In this document: positions 33,860 through 42,809 of the stretch, one piece after another
How the letters are laid out: each line of letters starts with the position of its first letter
Numbering within the stretch: the first letter of the stretch is position 1
From: Sporomusa acidovorans
GTDB lineage: Bacteria > Bacillota > Negativicutes > Sporomusales > Sporomusaceae
Direction of reading: 5' to 3'
Assembly (NCBI RefSeq): GCF_900101845.1
Contig: NZ_FNAM01000005.1
Location: forward strand, 102,999 to 166,998
DNA length: 64,000 bases
Made by a program: the position numbers and the translations under genes
The notes under the pieces: generated by a model
What the model was told of the DNA's origin: nothing
The model's database searches: none
Seen by the model: the letters and a program-made list of their open reading frames with translations, nothing else

Positions 33860-34250
33860 ATGAAGATAGTTATCTGTAAGATTTGGGCGTTGTCGAAGAA
33901 ATTGAAAAAAGACAAAGCCAGTTGGACAAAGTTCTTTAAAATGGCTTAAAAGTCGGGTTTTAGATGGAGTAAAACTGGTTGCAAGAGCTGAATGGCGTCT
34001 GTTGGCGGCTGTAGGCGAAGTGGTTCCTAAAGCCAAATAGCAAAAAAATTTTTATTTGAAACGATTACTTTAAATGCTATTATAAAAATGAAGTCTCAAA
34101 AGACAAATTCGCTAGTAAATTGCCAGCACTATGATATCCTGGAATTGTCCCACGAGGATAAATTGTGCATGAAAAGCGTTCATTTTTTTAGCGATACTGG
34201 CTGGATTTTTTTATGAGCGAGTGATTTAGACTTTTACTAGTGTATTAAAA
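33860..34250. other. Intergenic sequence between NhaC and tyrR-like genes
   Basis: No gene that I trust. Bases 33880-34040 read as an open frame on the minus strand, but start, ribosome site and composition are poor. From memory, parts of this stretch resemble spurious ORFs scattered in related genomes, so it may be a dispersed repeat. The promoter of the tyrR-like gene should lie near the right end. Confidence 0.35.
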
Positions 34251-34271
34251 AGGAAAGTGATATTGATATTT

Positions 34272-35843
34272 ATGAAAACTTACTTACGACTTGAAATAAT
34301 CTCATGTGATCGCATGGGAATGGTTTTAGATATTTTGAAAAAAGTTTATGTAAACAACATAAGTATTCATTCTCTTGAAGTCTTTCCCAACAAAGTATAT
34401 GTAAAGGTAGAAACTTTAGAAGAAGAAGGAAAAAAATTACATATTATAAAAAATCTACTTAGTATAAATGGTGTTTTAAAAGTTCAGGAAATTGAATTAC
34501 TTTCTTATGAAAAAAATGAAAGGAGACTTCGTGCTATTATAGATGCTGTACAAGATGGGATATTGGCTATAAATCATAATGGCGAAGTCGAACTTTTTAA
34601 TAATTATTGCGAAAAAATATTCCATATAAAAAAAGAAAATATCGTGGGGAAAAATATAAAAGAACTTTTAGGCTTCGGTGGTCCTATTATTAACCTCCTG
34701 AAAACTGGTGAAAACTATGACAATATTGAAGTCTTTACCAAAAACGCTAAGAATAGTTTTCACTATATTACTTCAGGACGTTCTGTAAAAGATGATAAAG
34801 GAAAAACAATAGCAGCTGTTGCTTCACTTAAAGACATTGATGAAGCCATAGAAATGTCAAATGCCATTACTTCAAAAGAAGAATTTGTATTCAAGAATAT
34901 TATAGGCAATAGTTCTTCTATTACAAAGACTAAAGAAATATGTATAGCTGTGGCAAAAAGCAATTCCACTATACTTCTTCGCGGTGAAAGCGGCACAGGC
35001 AAGGAACTATTTGCAAGCGCTATTCATAAATTAAGCGCAAGAGCCGATAAAAATTTTATAGCTATAAATTGTGCTGCTCTTCCAGATAATCTTATAGAAA
35101 GTGAACTTTTTGGATATGTGAAAGGAAGTTTTACTGGTGCAACAAAAAACGGTAAAACCGGTTTATTTAAAGCGGCAGATAACGGCACTTTATTTTTAGA
35201 TGAAATAGGAGAACTGTCTCTTCCTCTACAGGCAAAGCTTTTAAGGGTTTTACAGGAAGGAACTATAAGAAAGATAGGGAGTAGTGTAGAAGAAAAAGTA
35301 GATGTAAGGATCATTGCCGCAACTAACAGAAATTTAGAAGATATGATTAAAAACAATACTTTTAGAGAGGATTTATATTATAGACTAAATGTAATACCTA
35401 TATATATTCCCAGTCTTAGAGATAGAATTGAAGATATATCTATGTTAGTTAACTATTTTATAAAAATACTGAATAAACAAATGGGCAGAAATATCAAAGG
35501 TGCTGAAATGGAGTTTATCGAAGAACTTGTAAAATTTAATTGGCCTGGCAACATCCGTGAATTAAAAAATGTTGTAGAAAGAGCTATGAATTTGTGTCAT
35601 GGATCTTTTCTTAAAAGAGAAAATTTGATCATGGATTTTCAAAAAACTACAAACTATGAAATAGATTCAAAAAATCATGAATTTAATTTTAAACTAAAAG
35701 ATGTAGTAGAAGCTGCTGAAAAAAAAGCTCTCATTTCTGCTATACAAAATTGTAAAAGCTGTAGAAATGCTGCAAAAGCTCTTGGGGTATCTCATACTAC
35801 TATAATAAATAAATTGAACAAGTATGGAATAAACTTTCACTAA
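34272..35843 (+). CDS. tyrR: TyrR-type sigma-54-dependent transcription activator (ACT-PAS-AAA+-HTH)
   Basis: 523 residues from ATG at 34272 (AAGGAAAGTGA upstream; GTG at 34257 and TTG at 34263 are alternatives). Domain order equals TyrR: ACT (about 1-70, amino-acid sensing), PAS (about 80-180), AAA+ (about 205-440) and a Fis-type HTH (about 485-523). Walker A is GESGTGKE, the sigma-54 contact loop is GSFTGA, and Walker B is LFLDEIGE. The recognition helix [14 protein letters not shown] closely resembles that of E. coli TyrR. Unlike E. coli TyrR it keeps a near-canonical GAFTGA loop, so it should open sigma-54 complexes. Boxes of the TyrR type lie on both sides of the gene. Confidence 0.88.
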   Translation: MKTYLRLEIISCDRMGMVLDILKKVYVNNISIHSLEVFPNKVYVKVETLEEEGKKLHIIKNLLSINGVLKVQEIELLSYEKNERRLRAIIDAVQDGILAINHNGEVELFNNYCEKIFHIKKENIVGKNIKELLGFGGPIINLLKTGENYDNIEVFTKNAKNSFHYITSGRSVKDDKGKTIAAVASLKDIDEAIEMSNAITSKEEFVFKNIIGNSSSITKTKEICIAVAKSNSTILLRGESGTGKELFASAIHKLSARADKNFIAINCAALPDNLIESELFGYVKGSFTGATKNGKTGLFKAADNGTLFLDEIGELSLPLQAKLLRVLQEGTIRKIGSSVEEKVDVRIIAATNRNLEDMIKNNTFREDLYYRLNVIPIYIPSLRDRIEDISMLVNYFIKILNKQMGRNIKGAEMEFIEELVKFNWPGNIRELKNVVERAMNLCHGSFLKRENLIMDFQKTTNYEIDSKNHEFNFKLKDVVEAAEKKALISAIQNCKSCRNAAKALGVSHTTIINKLNKYGINFH

Positions 35844-35872
35844 TTTATGGACAAGTTCATATGCAAGTTTTT

Positions 35873-35926
35873 AAAAAAAATGTAAAATTTTATTTACGCG
35901 TGTAAATAAAATTTTACATTTTTTTT
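35873..35926. promoter_or_regulatory. Tandem TyrR-type boxes upstream of methionine gamma-lyase
   Basis: TGTAAA-N6-TTTACG (35881-35898) and TGTAAA-N6-TTTACA (35901-35918, perfect TyrR box). They form an inverted repeat with 17-bp core arms. The palindrome extends into a flanking A-run and T-run, so it can also serve as a terminator of the tyrR-like gene. Distance to the sigma-54 promoter is about 65-100 bases. Confidence 0.8.
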
Positions 35927-35980
35927 TGAAAAACGGTTGAAAACATTTACACCCCATTGCAAATACTAGGCTGTAGCAAT

Positions 35981-35996
35981 TGGCATAAAATTTGCA
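35981..35996 (+). promoter_or_regulatory. Sigma-54 promoter of methionine gamma-lyase
   Basis: TGGCATAAAATTTGCA, an almost perfect -24/-12 element with correct spacing. About 44 bases before the ATG at 36040. Confidence 0.85.
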
Positions 35997-36039
35997 CTAT
36001 ACTTCTGCTGTAAATAAAAAATTTAGGAGGCTTACCTTT

Positions 36040-37239
36040 ATGAAAAGTAAGGAAATCGGCTTTAGCACATTAGCAATACATGGAGGTCATGTTGGTGATA
36101 AACAATTTGGTTCTTTAGCAACGCCAATATATCAAACAGCAACTTTCATATTTGACTCAGCAGAACAAGGTGGAAAAAGATTTGCTGGTGAAGAAAGTGG
36201 CTATATATATTCTAGACTGGGAAATCCAACTTGTTCAGAAGCTGAAGATAAAATAGCGTTACTTGAGGGAGGCGAAGCTGCTGTAGCTACTGCATCTGGT
36301 ATAGGCGCAATTTCTGCCGCCCTTTGGTCTGCACTTAAAGCCGGTGATCATGTAGTTGCATCAGATACTTTATATGGATGCACTTTCGCGCTGTTAAATC
36401 ATGGTCTTACCAGATTCGGTATTGATGTAACATTTGTTGATGCAACAAACATTGAAGATATAAAAAAAGCTTTAAAACCAAACACAAAGGTTGTTTATCT
36501 TGAGACTCCGGCAAACCCAACATTAAAAGTTAATGATATTAAAAAAATATCTACGGTAGCTCATGAAAACGGCAAGGACTGCCTTGTATTTGTAGACAAT
36601 ACGTTCTGCACTTCTTATATCCAAAAGCCTCTAGAATTAGGTGCTGATGTAGTTGTTTATTCAGCAACTAAATACTTAAATGGACACGGAGATGTGATCG
36701 CCGGATTTGTAGTTGGTAAAAAAGAATTTATAGATCAAGTTAAATTTTTTGGAGTGAAAGATATGACGGGTGCAGTACTTAGTCCTTTTAATGCATACCT
36801 CATTATAAGGGGAATGAAAACTTTACCGCTAAGAATGGCAAAACATTGTGAAAATGCTATGAAAGTTGCTGAATTTTTAGAATCCCATCCTGCTGTTTCC
36901 AAAGTATACTATCCTGGTCTTGAAAGTTCCGAATATCATGAACTTGCTAAATCGCAAATGAAATTTCCAGGTGCTATGATTTCCTTTGAATTAAAAGGTG
37001 GTGTAGCAGAAGGTGCATTAGTTATGAACAGTTTAAAGTTAGCTACACTGGCAGTAAGTTTAGGCGATGCTGAAACGCTTATCGAGCATCCTGCTTCTAT
37101 GACGCATTCACCCTATTCACCAGAAGAAAGACATGCTGCTGGAATCAGTGATGGTCTTGTAAGATTATCTGTTGGTCTAGAGAATGTAGAAGATATAATA
37201 GCTGATTTAAAACAGGCTCTTGATTTAATAGTAAAATAA
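36040..37239 (+). CDS. megL: Methionine gamma-lyase
   Basis: 399 residues from ATG at 36040, with TAGGAGG upstream; the in-frame TTG at 35992 lies in the sigma-54 promoter and is rejected. A PLP enzyme that splits L-methionine into methanethiol, ammonia and 2-oxobutyrate. Lys211 in YSATKYLNGHGD binds PLP. Tyr112 and Cys114 in LYGCTFAL match the Cys that marks methionine gamma-lyases within the Cys/Met family. SRLGNPT and PGLESS are other family segments. The regulators around it and the PFOR gene downstream fit amino-acid fermentation. Homocysteine or cysteine could be alternative substrates. Confidence 0.9.
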   Translation: MKSKEIGFSTLAIHGGHVGDKQFGSLATPIYQTATFIFDSAEQGGKRFAGEESGYIYSRLGNPTCSEAEDKIALLEGGEAAVATASGIGAISAALWSALKAGDHVVASDTLYGCTFALLNHGLTRFGIDVTFVDATNIEDIKKALKPNTKVVYLETPANPTLKVNDIKKISTVAHENGKDCLVFVDNTFCTSYIQKPLELGADVVVYSATKYLNGHGDVIAGFVVGKKEFIDQVKFFGVKDMTGAVLSPFNAYLIIRGMKTLPLRMAKHCENAMKVAEFLESHPAVSKVYYPGLESSEYHELAKSQMKFPGAMISFELKGGVAEGALVMNSLKLATLAVSLGDAETLIEHPASMTHSPYSPEERHAAGISDGLVRLSVGLENVEDIIADLKQALDLIVK

Positions 37240-37273
37240 AATTTAATTTTAATGGGGGAAGAAGGAAATTTAT

Positions 37274-40200
37274 ATGGCAAGAAATAGGAAGACAATGGAC
37301 GGCAATACGGCAGCGGCATATGTTTCTTACGCCTTTACCGATGTGGCGGCTATTTATCCGATTACGCCATCGTCAACAATGGCGGAACATGTTGATGAAT
37401 GGACGACGCAGGGAAGAAAGAATATTTTTGGACAAACCGTACGCATTATGGAGATGCAATCAGAAGGCGGTGCTGCCGGCGCAGTACACGGTTCGCTGCA
37501 AGCGGGTGCGTTAACAACTACGTATACGGCTTCACAGGGATTGCTATTAATGATTCCTAATATGTATAAGATTGCCGGTGAGCTCTTGCCCGGTGTATTT
37601 CATGTAAGTTCCCGGGCACTAGGGGCTAATACGTTATGCATTTTCGGCGACCATCAGGATGTTATGGCCACCAGGCAGACCGGATTCGCGTTATTGGCAG
37701 AAAGCAGTGTGCAGCAAGTTATGGATTTGGCGGCAGTGGCGCACTTATCAGCGATTAAAGGCCGGGTTCCATTTCTTAATTTCTTTGATGGATTTAGAAC
37801 TTCTCATGAAGTGCAAAAAATTGAAGTATACGAATATGATGAACTGGCGAAATTGGTTGACTGGAAGTCGGTGGACGCATTTAGAAGAAGCGGCTTAAAT
37901 CCTGATCATCCTGCTATAAAAGGTACGCTGGAGAACTCTGATGTCTATTTTCAGCAACGGGAAGTTTCCAACCGTTTTTATCAGAATTTACCGGCAATAG
38001 TGGAAGAGTATATGGCGAAAGTGACCGAGTTAACCGGCAGGGAATATCATTTATTTAATTACTACGGAGCACCGGATGCCGACAGAATGATTATTGCCAT
38101 GGGATCGGTATGCGAGACAATTGAAGAAACAGTCGATTATTTGAATCATCAGGGTGAAAAAGTCGGGTTACTAACAGTGCATTTATATCGGCCTTTTTCC
38201 CTGGAGCATTTCTTTCAATATATTCCGCAGACAGTAAAAAAAATTGCGGTATTGGACAGAACAAAAGAGTTGGGTGCCATGGCGGAGCCGTTGTATCTTG
38301 ATGTGAAGGCTGCTTTTAACGGTAGAACATTTCAACCGCTTATCGTGGGCGGACGCTGTGGGGTTGGCGGTAAAGATGTTATTCCCGGACACATTCAAAC
38401 GGTGTATGATAATCTGAAACAAGAACAGCCGCAAGATAATTTTACGATTGGCATTATCGACGATGTAACGAACACATCACTGCCACTAGGTGAAGATATT
38501 AATACGACTCCGGCAGGAACTGTAGCTTGTAAGTTTTGGGGACTGGGTGCCGATGGGACGGTCGGTGCTAACAAGAGTGCCATAAAAATTATTGGTGATC
38601 ATACCGACATGTATGCGCAAGCCTATTTTTCCTATGATTCTAAAAAATCAGGCGGGGTTACCATTTCTCATCTACGGTTTGGCAAACAGCCAATTAAATC
38701 TCCTTATCTCATCAATAAGGCGGATTTTATCGCTTGTCATAATCAGTCTTATGTAGATAAATATAATCTGTTGGTAGGTTTGAAGCCAGGCGGCAGCTTT
38801 CTGTTAAATTGTATTTGGCATGCAGAAGACTTAGAAAAATATCTGCCGGCAGCGATGAAATGCTATATTTTTGCTAATCACATTAATTTCTATACAATAG
38901 ACGCGGTAGGCATTGCACAAGAAATCGGCCTTGGTGGCAGGATTAATATGATTATGCAATCTGCTTTCTTTAAGATTGCCAATATTATTCCGCTCGAGGA
39001 AGCCGTGCGGTATTTGAAAGAGGCAGTTGTGACATCCTATGGGCGTAAAGGCGAAAAAATTGTTAATATGAATAACGCTGCCATTGATAAAGGTGTGGAA
39101 GCCTTAGTTACAATCAATATACCTCCGTCTTGGCAGCATGCTGAGGACAAGCCGGCTGCACCTCAGGCAGTACCGGATTTTATTAAAAATATCCTAATTC
39201 CTATAAATCGTCAAGAGGGAGACAGTTTGCCGGTCAGTGCCTTTTTGGGACGAGAAGAAGGTGCTTTCCCGTTAGGAACTTCAGCTTATGAAAAACGGGG
39301 TATTGCGATACATGTTCCTTCTTGGAAAAGAGATACCTGTATTCAATGCAACCAATGCTCGTATGTTTGCCCACATGCTGCCATTCGGCCTGTATTGCTA
39401 GATGATAGTGAGATGCAAGCGGCACCGGCTGGATTTACAGCTAAACCCGCTGTCGGTGCCAAAGGGTTGAATTTTCGTATAGCGGTTAGCCCGCTTGATT
39501 GTACAGGCTGCGGAAATTGTGCACAAGTTTGTCCGGCTACAGAAAAGGCTTTGGAAATGAAGCCGCTGGCTGATGAATTACAGCAGGCTGCTTTGTGGGA
39601 CTATGCAATGAAAGTATCACCAAAGACTAATCCGATGAGTAAGTTTACGGTAAAGGGAAGTCAATTTGAACAGCCTCTGTTGGAGTTTTCGGGTTCATGT
39701 GCAGGCTGTGGCGAAACGCCATATGCTAAACTTGTAACTCAGTTATTCGGTGACAGGATGATGGTTGCTAATGCTACCGGCTGTTCTTCAGTTTGGGCAG
39801 GCAGTGTTCCCTCAATGCCATATACGACAAATGAAAAAGGACATGGTCCGGCATGGGCTAACTCGCTGTTCGAAGATAATGCCGAATTTGGTTTAGGTAT
39901 GCTGCTAGGTGTAGAACAAATTAGAGAAAAACTAGCAATGGATATTGCCGCTGCTGTTACATTGAATGTTAATGATAAGTTAAAGGCAGCGTTGGACGAA
40001 TGGCTGAAAAATAAAGAGAGTAGTGAAGGCACTAGGGAAAGAGCAGATAAATTGATCGGTCTGCTAGCGCCGGAACAAGAGAAACAGCCGCTATTGAATG
40101 AGATTTACAAAAACCGTGACTTTTTGGTAAAAAGGTCACAGTGGATACTTGGCGGTGACGGCTGGGCCTATGATATCGGTTTCGGTGGCTTGGATCACGT

Positions 40201-40777
40201 CCTTGCTTCCGGAGAAAATGTTAATGTATTGGTATTTGACACCGAGGTGTACTCCAATACGGGCGGTCAGTCGTCGAAAGCAACACCGGCAGCCGCAGTG
40301 GCTAAATTCGCTGCCGGTGGAAAACAAATGAAGAAAAAAGATTTAGGTATGATCGCTATGAGTTATGGCTATGTGTATGTAGCGCAAATTGCTATGGGTG
40401 CCGATAAAAATCAGACAGTAAAAGCGCTTATGGAAGCAGAAGCATATCCTGGCCCGGCGCTAATTATTGCTTATGCACCCTGCATTAATCATGGCATTAA
40501 AGCTGGCATGGGAGCAAGCCAGGCGGAAACGAAGAAAGCAGTAGAAGCCGGTTACTGGGGATTGTATCGGTTTAATCCATCCCTGAAAGAACAGGGGAAA
40601 AATCCATTTATACTTGATTCTAAGGAACCGGCAGGTGACTTTAAAAAATTTTTGCTGGGTGAAGTGAGATACTCCTCCCTGAAAACACAATTCCCTGATA
40701 CCGCAGAACAATTTTTTGATAAAACGGCTAAAGATGCTTTGGAGAAGCTAGAAGGCTATAAAAAATTGGCGCAATAA
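37274..40777 (+). CDS. nifJ: Pyruvate:ferredoxin (flavodoxin) oxidoreductase
   Basis: 1167 residues, a single-chain PFOR. Domains in order: pyrimidine-binding I (YPITPSSTMAEHVDEW, about 28-43), transketolase-like II, the gamma domain, a 2x[4Fe-4S] ferredoxin insert (CIQCNQCSYVCP at about 688 and CTGCGNCAQVCP at about 742), then the TPP domain with CAGCGETPY for the proximal cluster and GGDGWAYDIGFGG (about 958). It turns 2-oxoacids into acyl-CoA, CO2 and reduced ferredoxin. ATG after GGGGGAAGAAGG, 34 bases past the lyase. It could process 2-oxobutyrate to propionyl-CoA as well as pyruvate. It is less AT-rich than the lyase, so probably a native gene. Confidence 0.95.
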   Translation: MARNRKTMDGNTAAAYVSYAFTDVAAIYPITPSSTMAEHVDEWTTQGRKNIFGQTVRIMEMQSEGGAAGAVHGSLQAGALTTTYTASQGLLLMIPNMYKIAGELLPGVFHVSSRALGANTLCIFGDHQDVMATRQTGFALLAESSVQQVMDLAAVAHLSAIKGRVPFLNFFDGFRTSHEVQKIEVYEYDELAKLVDWKSVDAFRRSGLNPDHPAIKGTLENSDVYFQQREVSNRFYQNLPAIVEEYMAKVTELTGREYHLFNYYGAPDADRMIIAMGSVCETIEETVDYLNHQGEKVGLLTVHLYRPFSLEHFFQYIPQTVKKIAVLDRTKELGAMAEPLYLDVKAAFNGRTFQPLIVGGRCGVGGKDVIPGHIQTVYDNLKQEQPQDNFTIGIIDDVTNTSLPLGEDINTTPAGTVACKFWGLGADGTVGANKSAIKIIGDHTDMYAQAYFSYDSKKSGGVTISHLRFGKQPIKSPYLINKADFIACHNQSYVDKYNLLVGLKPGGSFLLNCIWHAEDLEKYLPAAMKCYIFANHINFYTIDAVGIAQEIGLGGRINMIMQSAFFKIANIIPLEEAVRYLKEAVVTSYGRKGEKIVNMNNAAIDKGVEALVTINIPPSWQHAEDKPAAPQAVPDFIKNILIPINRQEGDSLPVSAFLGREEGAFPLGTSAYEKRGIAIHVPSWKRDTCIQCNQCSYVCPHAAIRPVLLDDSEMQAAPAGFTAKPAVGAKGLNFRIAVSPLDCTGCGNCAQVCPATEKALEMKPLADELQQAALWDYAMKVSPKTNPMSKFTVKGSQFEQPLLEFSGSCAGCGETPYAKLVTQLFGDRMMVANATGCSSVWAGSVPSMPYTTNEKGHGPAWANSLFEDNAEFGLGMLLGVEQIREKLAMDIAAAVTLNVNDKLKAALDEWLKNKESSEGTRERADKLIGLLAPEQEKQPLLNEIYKNRDFLVKRSQWILGGDGWAYDIGFGGLDHVLASGENVNVLVFDTEVYSNTGGQSSKATPAAAVAKFAAGGKQMKKKDLGMIAMSYGYVYVAQIAMGADKNQTVKALMEAEAYPGPALIIAYAPCINHGIKAGMGASQAETKKAVEAGYWGLYRFNPSLKEQGKNPFILDSKEPAGDFKKFLLGEVRYSSLKTQFPDTAEQFFDKTAKDALEKLEGYKKLAQ

Positions 40778-40934
40778 AATATTGAATGAATATAACCATT
40801 GATTTCTGATAATCTCTATTCCCCAATTAGTAATTTCTCTAAATTAGATGAATTTTTTTGGATTTTCTTCCAAAGGTAAAAATAATAAATTTAGCGAAAT
40901 AGCAAGAACATGCCTAAAAATGGGGGAAATTCTC

Positions 40935-41609
40935 ATGGATAAAAATAAGCTGGAAGAACGGTTTTTAATCTATAATTTGTTGGGGAAAATTTACAAACAG
41001 GGGATAGTAGCCGAAACATTAAACTTTTTAGCCGATAAGGAAGCTATGGAAGAATTGGCGCAACTTGTTGACCACGCACAATGGCGGCAGGGAATCCTGG
41101 CTCTTCAGCATGAAGTTAGCAGCAACATGCAAAACCACGAGTATGTACGTGATTTAAACAGTGAATATATGACATTGTTTATTGGCCCTGATCATTTAGC
41201 AGCGCCACCCTGGGAGTCGGTTTATTTGACAAGAGAACATCTTTTATTTGGTGAACCAACATTCAAGGTGAAGGAATTTTACCGTACTTTTGGTATTGCC
41301 TGCAGTACAGGTGAGAATGAGCCTGATGATCATATTGGCTTAGAGCTGTTCTTTATGGCTAAGCTTATTGAACAAACGATCCTGAAGTTGACAAATCACC
41401 AATCTGTCGTACAGGAAGTAACAGGGCAAAAAACATTCCTGACTGAACATATTATGCAATGGGTGCCCGCGTTTTGTAATGATTTGCAAAAAAACGCCAG
41501 TGGCAAATTCTTTTACCAATTGGCCAATATTACACTAGGATGGCTGGAAGCCGATTTGGTCTATTTAGAAGGAGTTTTACAAAATGGGTACTTTTTGCAT
41601 CAATCATAA
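40935..41609 (+). CDS. TorD/DmsD-family molybdoenzyme chaperone
   Basis: 224 residues from ATG at 40935 (GGGGGAAA seven bases upstream); a longer in-frame start at 40848 lacks a good site. All-helical, with the family motif region LFIGPDHLAAPPWESVYLTRE (read across about 80-100) and EPDDHIGLELFFMAKL. It should bind the Tat signal of the catalytic subunit and hold it until the molybdenum cofactor is inserted. It opens the respiratory cluster and overlaps the next gene by 26 bases. Confidence 0.88.
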   Translation: MDKNKLEERFLIYNLLGKIYKQGIVAETLNFLADKEAMEELAQLVDHAQWRQGILALQHEVSSNMQNHEYVRDLNSEYMTLFIGPDHLAAPPWESVYLTREHLLFGEPTFKVKEFYRTFGIACSTGENEPDDHIGLELFFMAKLIEQTILKLTNHQSVVQEVTGQKTFLTEHIMQWVPAFCNDLQKNASGKFFYQLANITLGWLEADLVYLEGVLQNGYFLHQS

Positions 41610-42555
41610 TCGTTGTGTCAGCCACTACAAAAATATGCAGTGTCATACCTGTCAACAAAATTGTCCTCAACAGGCCATTGCCAACCGTCATATTGACTTG
41701 AGCAAATGCAATGAATGCGGTCTTTGTTTGGCTGTTTGTCCTGTTCATGCTATTGAGACTACTGTTTCCTATCAACAGGAATTAGTGGCTGTTTGTGCAA
41801 AGGAAATCGTTGTATTAAACTGTCAAATGCAGGATAAAAGGAGTGGTTTTCCCTGTTTGGGGTTTTTAGATACCCGGATTCTCTGGGCAATAGCGCAAGA
41901 ACATCGGGTAGTCCTGAATTTACATCACTGTAAAGACTGTAACCTGGCAGTAAGTCAACAACTCCACCATATTGTTCGAGTGTGCAATGACGTTTTGCGG
42001 CAAGAAGGTAAAAGATTGGTAAGCGGCGGCAGCGATAACGAATGTGATACAGTTCCAGAGCAGACGGCAAAAATAAGCCGCAGAGATTTTTTTAAGCAGT
42101 TTATGAAAGCGGCAGTGATTACCGCTGAAACAATCGTAAGTAGCAATGAAGACGTGGTGGTTGCCTATTGTCCTGAAGGATACATAAAACAACAATTGGA
42201 TAAAATGGACACTACGCAGAATAATACATTGTTCTACACCTTAACAATAGGACAAGATTGCAACGCCTGCGGGTTATGTGCCAAAATTTGTCCGCAACAG
42301 GCGCTGCAGGCCAAGCTGCATCACAATCATTATGTGTTAAAATATGATGCGGCATTGTGTTATAATTGTGGCGTTTGCCAACAAAACTGCCCGAGGAAGG
42401 CGATCCAGATTGCGGAAGCTGATGGTGACCGAATTTCTGAGCATACGATACCCCTGCCGCTGTGTGAACAATGTAAGCAGCCGTTCCAACCAATAGGAGA
42501 AAATACAATATGCCTTGACTGCTATCAGCACCGGGATCAAATATTTTGGGCATAA
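41584..42555 (+). CDS. Polyferredoxin with internal Tat-like motif
   Basis: 323 residues. The N-terminal half has a partial cluster (CHTCQQNCP) and a full one (CNECGLCLAVCP). The C-terminal half has two full motifs (CNACGLCAKICP at about 223 and CYNCGVCQQNCP at about 260) and a final CEQCKQP...CLDC zinc- or cluster-like pair. In the middle (about 162-180) lies SRRDFFKQFMKAAVI, a twin-arginine-like stretch placed internally. Ferredoxins of this kind next to TorD help maturation or electron supply of DMSO-reductase-type enzymes. Overlap with TorD implies one transcript. Confidence 0.75.
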   Translation: MGTFCINHNRCVSHYKNMQCHTCQQNCPQQAIANRHIDLSKCNECGLCLAVCPVHAIETTVSYQQELVAVCAKEIVVLNCQMQDKRSGFPCLGFLDTRILWAIAQEHRVVLNLHHCKDCNLAVSQQLHHIVRVCNDVLRQEGKRLVSGGSDNECDTVPEQTAKISRRDFFKQFMKAAVITAETIVSSNEDVVVAYCPEGYIKQQLDKMDTTQNNTLFYTLTIGQDCNACGLCAKICPQQALQAKLHHNHYVLKYDAALCYNCGVCQQNCPRKAIQIAEADGDRISEHTIPLPLCEQCKQPFQPIGENTICLDCYQHRDQIFWA

Positions 42556-42643
42556 GTGTAGCAGCCACCTTTGAACCGGCAAGGTCGTCAATTTTTTTCG
42601 CGCGGATCAATTCCCAGTGCAAAAGTTAACCTTCTAACCAATG

Positions 42644-42683
42644 GCAAAAACCGTCGTTCTGTTAACAGAACGACGGTTTTTGC
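42644..42683. terminator. Perfect 40-bp palindrome, bidirectional terminator
   Basis: 20-bp arms starting GCAAAAACCGTCGTTCTGTT, with A and T runs at the ends. It separates the TorD/ferredoxin pair from the reductase genes, so these have at least two transcripts. Confidence 0.85.
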
Positions 42684-42724
42684 TTGTAAGTAGCTACAAA
42701 AAAGACCCTCTCCTTTTTGTAATT

Positions 42725-42753
42725 TTGACTAAAGGTAAAGAATGCAAAATTAT
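42725..42753 (+). promoter_or_regulatory. Possible promoter of the reductase operon
   Basis: TTGACT, 17 bases, AATTAT. The -10 is weak. Leader to the ATG at 42810 is about 50 bases. Confidence 0.4.
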
Positions 42754-42809
42754 TGAACCTGTTATGTAAAAATAACTGCATAAATATATTTTTTTTAGGC
42801 GGTGTTAAG

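Noticed and set aside
33803..34036. 77-codon minus-strand ORF in the tyrR-like upstream region
   Set aside because: It runs through the TyrR-type boxes, has a TTG start without a ribosome site, and its composition is not protein-like.
34090..34216. Short ATG frame before the tyrR-like gene
   Set aside because: About 42 codons, no ribosome site, and located in a promoter region.
35992..36039. N-terminal extension of methionine gamma-lyase from TTG at 35992
   Set aside because: This start lies inside the -24/-12 promoter. ATG at 36040 has a proper AGGAGG and matches the family N-terminus.
40778..40934. FNR-type site upstream of the TorD gene (TTGATTTCTGATAA)
   Set aside because: The second half-site does not fit TTGAT-N4-ATCAA.
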